Below the pieces are notes generated by a model that ran no database searches, was not told where the DNA came from, and saw nothing but the letters and a program-made list of their open reading frames with translations. From Budorcas taxicolor (taxonomy: Eukaryota; Chordata; Mammalia; Artiodactyla; Bovidae), in assembly GCF_023091745.1 (NCBI RefSeq), contig NC_068910.1, positions 127,551,170 to 127,615,169 of the forward strand: DNA of 64,000 nt, written 5' to 3'. Shown piece by piece: positions 57,630-64,000 of this stretch (position 1 is its first letter; each line of letters opens with the position of its first letter). The translations under genes and the position numbers were made by a program.

Positions 57630-57690
57630 TCTAGCCCATGGGATTTGCCAGGCAAGAGTACTGGAGTGGGGTGCCATTGCCTTCTCCGAA
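57630..57690 (-). mobile_element. Bov-A2 head fragment without tail
   Basis: CCATGGGATTTGCCAGGCAA to GTGCCATTGCCTTCTCC is the reversed first 55-60 bp of Bov-A2. The rest, including the CAG-rich 3' end, is absent. It sits inside L1M sequence with no visible TSD. Confidence 0.85.
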
Positions 57691-58140
57691 TAAAGAAGGT
57701 AAGAATATACAATTTGCAAAAGAGAATAAAGGTTGGAAAATCTGAACAACTACATGTAAAGAACCAAACTAAACTACTTTCTCACACCATCTTTAAAAAT
57801 AAACTAAAAGTGGATTAAAGACTTAAATGTAAGACTTGAAACCATATATTTCCCGGAATAAATCATAGCTCTTTGACATTAATCTTAGTAATATTTTTTT
57901 GCACATATCTTCTCAGGCAAGGGAAACAAAAGTAAAAATAAACAAATGTAACCACATCAAATAAAAAGCTTTTATATAGCAAATGAAATATCTAATAAGG
58001 GATTAATACTAATATATAAAAAAAAACTCATACAACGTATCAAAAAACAAATAACCATAAGTAAATGGGCTAGGACCTCAATAGACATTTTCTGAAAGAG
58101 TATGTACAAATGCAAGCAGATACATGAAAAGCACTCACCA

Positions 58141-58365
58141 TAGACCTTGAATGATTATACTGACAATAGCTGTAGGTTGTAATTTTTTAAGAAGAAGAGA
58201 AGCTGCTTTCTTTAATTTTTAACCAGAGGGAAAGGAAAGAAAAATAAAATTTAATAAACACCTAGTGAGTAGTAAGCAATATTTCCTATGGCCTAATTAA
58301 TGCCAGATATCTAACTATATTTATCAAACATCTACTGAGTATCTTCTGAAAGTCAGGCTCTGTGC
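58141..58365. other. Unassigned DNA between L1M and BovB
   Basis: No family recognised. The L1M ends abruptly at the left side without its 3' UTR. Confidence 0.4.
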
Positions 58366-59025
58366 TAACTGCAGATGGTGACTGCAGCCATGAAATTAAA
58401 AGATGCTTGCTCCTTAGAAAAAAAACTATGACAAACCTAGACAGAATATTAAAAAGGAGAGACATCACTTTGCCAACAAAAGTCCATATAGTCAAAGCTA
58501 TGGTTTATCCAGTAGTCATGTTTGGATGCAGTCATGTACGGTGCTACAGTCCATGGGGTCACAAAGAATCAGACATGATTGAGCAACTGAACTTAATTGA
58601 ACTAAACTGAACATGTATGGATGTGAGAGTTGGACCATAAAGAAAGCCGAGCACTGAAGAATTGATGCTTTTGAACAGTGGTGTTGGAGAAGACTCTTGA
58701 GAGCCCTTGGACTGCAAGGAGATCGAACCAGTCAATCCTAAAGGAAATCCTGAATAATCATTGGAGGGACTGATGTTGAAGCTGAAGCTCCAATACTTCG
58801 GCCACCTGATGGGAAGAACTGACTCATTGGAAAAGACCCTGATGCTGGGAAAGATTGAAGGCATGAGGAGAAGGGGATGACAGAGGATGAGATGGTTGAA
58901 TGGCATCACCAACTTGATGGACATGAGACTGAGCAAACTCTGGGAGTTGGTGGAGGACAGGGAAGCCTGATGTGGTGCAGTCCATGGGATCACAAAGAGT
59001 CAGACACAACTGTGACTGAATAACA
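58366..59025 (+). mobile_element. BovB LINE 3' end, diverged, carrying a nested BovB tail
   Basis: Begins at TGCAGATGGTGACTGCAGCC and ends CACAACTGTGACTGAATAAC with an AACAACAATAAAAC-like end. It is more diverged than the other BovBs here. An 83-bp BovB tail interrupts it at 58529-58611. Confidence 0.93.
58517..58623 (+). mobile_element. Nested 83-bp BovB tail with 12-bp TSD
   Basis: CATGTTTGGATG (58517-58528) and CATGTATGGATG (58612-58623) flank a piece that reads CTACAGTCCATGGGGTCACA to AACTAAACTGAA, the extreme 3' end of BovB. The host BovB sequence continues directly after the second TSD copy (TGAGAGTTGGACC). Confidence 0.9.
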
Positions 59026-59129
59026 ACAATAAAACAATACTGCAGTCAAGTATATTTCAATAAAATAAGAGGTAAATGGATAGTCAGAAGAAGATACAAA
59101 AATACACACATTAAAATTTATTACAAATA

Positions 59130-59187
59130 GTTTATGGTATATAAATATATATAAATGTATTTATATATATAAAGAAAATATATATGT
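59130..59187. repeat. AT-rich low-complexity tract
   Basis: Alternating TATATA and AAATATAT runs just before a Bov-tA insertion. Confidence 0.9.
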
Positions 59188-59401
59188 CACTTCCCTGGTG
59201 GCTCAGAGGTTAAAGTGTCTGCCTCTGATGTGGGAGACCTGGGTTCTATCCCTGGGTTGGGAAGGTCCCCTGGAGAAGGAAATGGTAACCCACTCTAGTA
59301 TTCTTGCCTGGAGAATCCCATGGACAGAGAAGCCTGGTAGGCTACAGTCCACAGGGTCGCAAAGAGTCGGACACAACTGAGTGACTTCACTTTCACTTTT
59401 C
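59188..59401 (+). mobile_element. Bov-tA SINE
   Basis: The head CACTTCCCTGGTGGCTCAGA, B-box-like GGTTCTATCCCTGGG, and tail GTCGGACACAACTGAGTGAC. Well preserved. Confidence 0.95.
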
Positions 59402-59664
59402 TACTATCATAGTTTTAAACTCCCTCTGATCTTTCTTTTTGTTTCCTTCCTTCCTCTCTTCTTCCTTTATTTCTTAAGAACCTGTTACTTCTGACTTGTG
59501 ACTATAATATTTCTCTTAAAATCTTGATTATAGCCATCACAGGTTTTTCAGAAATGTTTTCTTCTCATTTCTCCATTATCTCTCTGGCAGAGGCAGGGTT
59601 GGTGGCAATAAATGCAGGAGTTTGGGGCTCTGAATCACAGCCAGGACAGGCAACTTTCAAAACC

Positions 59665-59872
59665 AAGTGTGTAGTAGTGTGGTAAAGAACCTGCCTGGCT
59701 GTGCAAAAGATGTCAGAGATGCAAGTTTGATCCATGGGTTGCGAAGATCCTCAGGAGGAGGGCATGACAACCAACTTCAGTATTCTTGCCTGGAAAATCC
59801 CATGGACAGAGGAGCCTGGTGGACTGCAGTCATGGGATTGCAAAGGGTCGGTGTGACTGGAGTGGTTTAGCA
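59665..59872 (+). mobile_element. Bov-tA SINE, damaged head
   Basis: The tRNA-like head is degenerate at its 5' end (GTAGTGTGGTAAAGAACCTG), followed by the longer head variant with CAGAGATGCAAGTTTGATCC, then the body and a poor tail (GGTCGGTGTGACTGGAGTGG). Confidence 0.88.
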
Positions 59873-59984
59873 TGCATCCACAGTATGATAAATACTTTGA
59901 GGGAAAACAAGCCAGGTAAAAAGACAGAGCATGATTCAGAGTGCTATTTTTAAAAAGCTGGTCATAGAAGTCCTCTTTTGAAGG

Positions 59985-60680
59985 GGTGATTTTTTAAGCA
60001 GGGATACAATTATGTAAGGGAACAACCAATCAAAATGCTTGGAAGAAGAGCATTCCAGGCAGAAAGAACAAGAAATGCAAGAAGTCTTAGATAAATGCCT
60101 TATTTAAGCTGAGAAACCTCAAAAAAGTGAGGGTGGATGGGGCCTGATGAGAAAGAGAGGAGTCATTCAGGGAAACACACAGCAGGATTTAGTTGGTCAT
60201 GTAGATTTTGATTTCTACTTTTAGTGTGATAGTAAACAATTGAAATGTCTTGTGGGAGTGACTAAAATGATCAGATTCAGGTATTTTAAGCATCTGTCAG
60301 GTTGCTGTGTGGGAAACTGAGTGTAGCAGGGGAAGATGAAAGAGTAGGTGGTAGTCTTTGAGGGAGTGAGAAATGAAAAATATTTGGTTGAGGTTTTTCA
60401 GGGTAGAACCAACAAATTTTGATAAATAGGGGTCAAGCATGAAAGAAAATGAGGAGTCAGAATTACAGCAAGATCTTTGACTTAAGGTGAATGACAAGTG
60501 GTGCCATTTACCACATTAGGAAAATTTGCAGAGAAGCTGTTTTGGAGAGAGGGGATTTATGACTTTTTTTCAGTCATGCTGAATTTGATACTTGCCTGTT
60601 AGATGTTCAAGTTGAAATGTTGAGCAGGTGCAGATATATGAGTCTGGAATTCTTAATTTATTGGGAAATCAGTTTCTTTG
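59985..60680 (+). mobile_element. Probable ancient interspersed repeat, family not assigned
   Basis: Blocks such as AGAGCATTCCAGGCAGAAAG, CTGTCAGGTTGCTGTGTGG, GTGGTGCCATTTACCACATT, TGCCTGTTAGATGTTCAAGT and CAGATATATGAGTCTGGAAT occur in an order I associate with a common old mammalian repeat. I cannot name the family, and no coding potential is visible. Confidence 0.45.
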
Positions 60681-61234
60681 AGGCATTTATATTTACTAAA
60701 ATAACACAAGTGGTATGAATATACTAAGGATGAGTATTTGTGGTAAAGGAGAGAATTATTTGTCTTGCCTGAATGTTTAAACATTGCTATCTAATCGTAA
60801 ATTAAATATATGATTATCATGGAAAATTAGGAAGCTATAGAGAAACATAAAGAAAAAAACACCATAATATTATTATCCTAAGAACATCAGTATTTGTATT
60901 TCTGTATATTTCCTTCAGGTGACCTAATATTATGTGATGAATATTTTCTGATTAATCAAATATTCACTGAAAACATTTTATCATTGTATAATAAAGCAAC
61001 AGTAATTCAATAGTTAAGGTATTAGTACAATAATCAATAGTTAGTTCAATGAACTAGATAAAGGCCTCTGAAACAGATCATAGTTTTTAGCATGAAAATT
61101 TAATTTATGGCAAAGGAATCTCACTTACCAAGAATGAACGTATTCAACAAGTGAAGCCATAATCTTATCTCACACCCTAACCCAATACTAAAGGTAAAAT
61201 TATTAAACCATAAATATTTAACCATCTGTGAGTC
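60681..61234. other. Unassigned AT-rich DNA
   Basis: Nothing recognised. Confidence 0.4.
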
Positions 61235-61855
61235 TGCTCTTGCTCTCTTTAGCTGTTTCTCAATAGAGAATACCTTTCAAATATGTCAGATGATGTCATT
61301 CCTTTGTTCAAAATCTTCTAATGGCTTCTCCTTTCATTTAAGTTAAGGCTGAAGTTCTCCAAATGGTGTACAAGATATTTTATAATCTGAGCCCTATTCT
61401 CTCTGTCCAACCGTTTTCCCCCTCTACTCTCCTCCCTCTCTGTTAGCCTCACTGCCCCTCAGGCATGCCAGCATTCTCCCACCTGAGTCTTCGCACCTAC
61501 TGTTTGCTCTGCCTACAATGTTTCCCCCAGATATACCCATGGTTTGCTCATCATTTTCTTCAGGTCTCTCTTCACATGTCCCCTTAGGAGGAGTTCTTCA
61601 CTCATCATTCTATTCAAAATACTGATACCTACATTCTCTCCCACTGCACCCTCCCCGTCAAGATTCTCTTTCATTCTTAACTTCCTTTCTTATTCCACAT
61701 CAAATTTACCGCTACCTGATCTACTATATACTTGTTTATAAACTATCTTTCCTCATTAGAATACAAGCTTCATAAGGACAGACACTTTTAATTTTACCCC
61801 AATACAATACCTGACATATATCAAGCATTCAATAATTTTTGTTGTCTGAAATTAA
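61235..61855 (+). mobile_element. L2 LINE 3' end, long copy
   Basis: The full L2 3' order is present: ATCTTCTAATGGCTTCTCC, GTACAAGATATTTTATAATC, CCTGAGTCTTCGCACCTACT, GTTTGCTCTGCCTACAATG, TCAGGTCTCTCTTCACATGT, AGAATACAAGCTTCATAAGG and ATACAATACCTGACATATAT ending with CATTCAATAATTTTTGTTG. It is decayed but continuous over about 620 bp. Confidence 0.88.
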
Positions 61856-62690
61856 TGAGAGAGCAAATTAATTTAGGATGAAACAAAGGCCAATTAGCTG
61901 GTCTTTTTCTTGAAAAGTATTTTCTGAACACAAACGAAATTCATGAATCAAATGAAAATGTTAGACTTTCCAGAAAAGCCCAATCAGTTTTAGAAATCAA
62001 ATGAGAGAAAAGTCCATTTTCTATTTTCTTATTTCCCTTATAACTGCACCCCGTAAACCTCCTCACCGCACACACACATAGTAAGGAAAATGGGAAATTA
62101 CAAATCTGAAGAGGGTTTTGGTTTTTCTTTGTTGTAATTCAACATGATTTATCTGCTGAACTCTCAGGTAGGAAACTACAGAATCCAGAGCACCAAACCG
62201 ACTGAGAAAATGAATAGTAAGTGAATGAAAGGATAGTGATGAGATCAGAGAACAAAACAAAGTAAAGCCATGCCACAGCTGACCATGCTGAACCCATGGT
62301 GGCACACTCTACAAATAGTGCTAATGGTGGAGGGGAAGAAACGGTATTTTAAACCCAACTGTAATCCCCTTCTATTTCCTGTTGCTCTGGAAAAGCAGTG
62401 CTTACAATGACTCTCTCTATGCTTCCCACGAGGGATTTAGTTACTGTTGTAACCTTTCTGTTGTTCATTGTGAGGCTAGAAAAGTACAATTCCACTACAT
62501 TTAAGCCACTTTGTAAGAGAAAATACAACTGTCAGCTCAGGTGGCTTTAAGCCGCCACAGCTTGGGGAATAAAACCAACTCATCTCTTCAAAATCCCCAC
62601 CTGATAAGAGAAGCTGACAGATATTAGTTCTGTCTTCCTGTAATAAACTCTTCCCATGCAATGTAGTGGCCTCACGGAAGTTCACATTGG
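61856..62690. other. Unassigned DNA
   Basis: A 108-codon minus frame at 62476-62802 overlaps a MER5-like end and is not supported as a gene. No other feature seen. Confidence 0.4.
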
Positions 62691-62815
62691 AAACAACTAT
62701 GGAACCTTGAAAAGTCTTGCCCTCACCCAGTGCTTTGGCCTCTGTGTTGAAATTTGTAAATGCTTCCAGGTGATTCTCATGTGCAGCCAAAATGAGAATC
62801 ATCGCTATAGTTTTT
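62691..62815 (+). mobile_element. MER5-like DNA transposon 3' fragment
   Basis: TTCCAGGTGATTCTCATGTG, CAGCCAAAATGAGAATCATC matches the 3' end of MER5/Charlie elements. The left part is unclear. Confidence 0.6.
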
Positions 62816-63487
62816 CCTTCTCCTTTCTTCCTCTCCCTTTTCCTTTTTGGTTTGCCTAACCAGAATAATTTTTCTTTTTCCTATGACATCTAAATTTGCA
62901 ATTTGGGCTCAAGACTTTGCTTTTAGTCATTAAAAAACTGTGAGGAAAACTGACTCCTCCCAGCTTCAAGGCTCAGCCTCCTTGGCGGGTCTTAATCACC
63001 CACTGTATTGCCTTGTACACAATCAGGTACAAGGTAGGGATGCACGAGTACTATAAACAGCCAATTTAAGCTGGATATTCGGACCCTTGCTTATAAGGTG
63101 TATTAAGAACATTTTCTTTTTTCCTTGGCACAATGTGGGAGATGAATGTGAAGCCAAGAACCACCACAGACATTTTCCTCCAAAGGAGAAGTAGCAGAAA
63201 GATATAATCTCTCCTTAGAAGATGACACAGTCAAGAAAATTGCAGAGAAATTGCCAGAGTCACAAGCTGGTTTATCCTCAAGTGAACCCCACTTCCAGGA
63301 TTCCAGTTAGAAAAGCCAGTAAAGGACATTTTTATGGAAGTCATTAGGATTGAGATGTAGCATAAGTATTCAGCACATCAACTAATTTACCCCCATGTTC
63401 TGTTTTTCTCCATGCCTCTCTTAAACTTGGGCCAGTTATTAAAGGAAGATGCCAATGCCTGCCCTCATTCAGTATTTACAGGGGACT
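62816..63487. other. Unassigned DNA
   Basis: Nothing recognised; left flank of the last BovB. Confidence 0.4.
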
Positions 63488-64000
63488 TAAAAATCACTGC
63501 AGATGGTGATTGCGGCCATGAAATTAAAAGATGCTTACTCCTTGGAAGGAAAGTTATGACCAACCTAGATAGCATATTGAAAAGCAGAGACATTACTTTG
63601 CCAACAAAGGTCCGTCTAGTCAAGGCTATGGTTTTCCCAGTGGTCATGAATGGATGTGAGAGTTGGACTGTGAAGACAGCTGAGAGCTGAAGAACTGATG
63701 CTTTTGAACTGTGGTGTTGGAGAAGACTCCTGAGAGTCCCTTGGACAGCAAGGAGATCTAATCAGTCCATTCTGAAGGAGATCAGCCCTGGGTGTTCTTT
63801 GGAGGGAATGATGCTGAAGCTGAAACTCCAGTACTTTGGCCACCTCATGCGAAGAGCTGACTCATTGGAAAAGACTCTGATGCTGGGAGGGATTGGGGGC
63901 AGGAGGAGAAGGGGACGACAGAGGATGAGATGGCTGGATGGCATCACCAACTCGATGGACGTGAGTTTGAGTGAACTCCAGGAGTTGGTGATGGACAGGG
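63488..64000 (+). mobile_element. BovB LINE 3' part, cut by window end
   Basis: Begins at AAAATCACTGCAGATGGTGA and continues to the window edge inside the C-terminal frame (GATGGACAGGG). A TGA at 63688-63690 and a small deletion nearby break the frame (WTVKTAES, then stop). The 3' tail should lie within the next 100 bp. Confidence 0.95.

Larger units (their letters stand above)
51331..58140 (+). mobile_element. Long old L1M, 5' end to ORF2, with five later insertions
   Basis: Starts at about 51331 with the L1M 5' end (GTAGCCAGGAAGGCGGAGGA, CCACTGAGCTCACCTCTTCC, CACCAAAATTACAACTA). It runs through the 5' UTR (to about 52090), the ORF1 region, an ORF2 start near 53400 (CCAGTCAAAAGACCTAGAGT; CTGCCTACAAGAG after the SINE), then endonuclease and reverse transcriptase sequence to about 58140. 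The 3' UTR is missing. Insertions: BovB (52395-52740), Bov-tA (53471-53718), BovB (55560-56812), inverted BovB (57013-57366) and a Bov-A scrap (57630-57690). All frames are decayed. Confidence 0.85.

Noticed and set aside
62476..62802. 108-codon minus-strand frame
   Set aside because: Overlaps a MER5-like fragment and has no family resemblance.

Overview
The window is mammalian nuclear DNA from a bovid ruminant (cattle, sheep, goat or a close relative). The evidence is the repeat set: BovB (RTE) LINEs, Bov-A and Bov-tA SINEs, CHR-type tRNA SINEs of cetartiodactyls, and young artiodactyl L1 elements, lying over older mammalian repeats (L1M, L2, CR1/L3, MIR, MER5). Nothing bacterial, phage or organellar is visible. 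Repeat families were recognised by eye from remembered consensus features, so family names are firm at the superfamily level and softer at the subfamily level.

I find no confirmed protein-coding gene. The window reads as intergenic or deep intronic DNA, and most of it is transposon sequence. The only non-repeat reading frame that looks like an exon is on the minus strand at 1525-1870, an open frame bounded by plausible splice sites. A second stretch (16690-17180, minus) looks like decayed coding sequence.

Layout. 1-5.8 kb: a Bov-tA and a CHR SINE, the candidate exon, then L1 3' ends including a young 5'-truncated L1 (3678-4669) that seems to carry a 3' transduction. 5.9-12 kb: two old plus-strand L1M elements split by BovB and Bov-tA insertions. 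12-15.5 kb: mostly unique DNA with a CA microsatellite. 15.5-22 kb: a BovB with clear target-site duplications (TSDs), several Bov-A/Bov-tA SINEs and MIRs. 22.07-27.84 kb: the main element, a 5.75-kb minus-strand L1 with TSDs, a decayed ORF1 and an ORF2 broken by one in-frame stop. 27.9-31.4 kb: another old L1M carrying nested L1 and BovB pieces, then a minus-strand BovB. 31.4-50 kb: sparser, with unique DNA, SINEs, an old LTR, an L2, a CR1/L3 relic and BovB copies. 50-59 kb: a young L1 3' end, a MER5 DNA transposon, and a long L1M (51331-58140) broken by two ordinary BovBs, a BovB with an inverted 5' part (twin priming), a Bov-tA and a Bov-A scrap; it is followed by a BovB that contains a second tiny BovB. 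59-64 kb: Bov-tA SINEs, a long L2, and a BovB cut by the window edge.

The elements form a readable stratigraphy rather than a functional system. Oldest are CR1/L3, L2 and MIR; then L1M; then BovB and the SINEs built from its 3' end; then young L1. BovB and its SINEs share 3' tails, which fits the known dependence of the SINEs on the BovB machinery. The most informative observations concern integration mechanism: twin priming, 3' transduction, nested insertions sharing one target site, and a 3'-truncated SINE with a long TSD.
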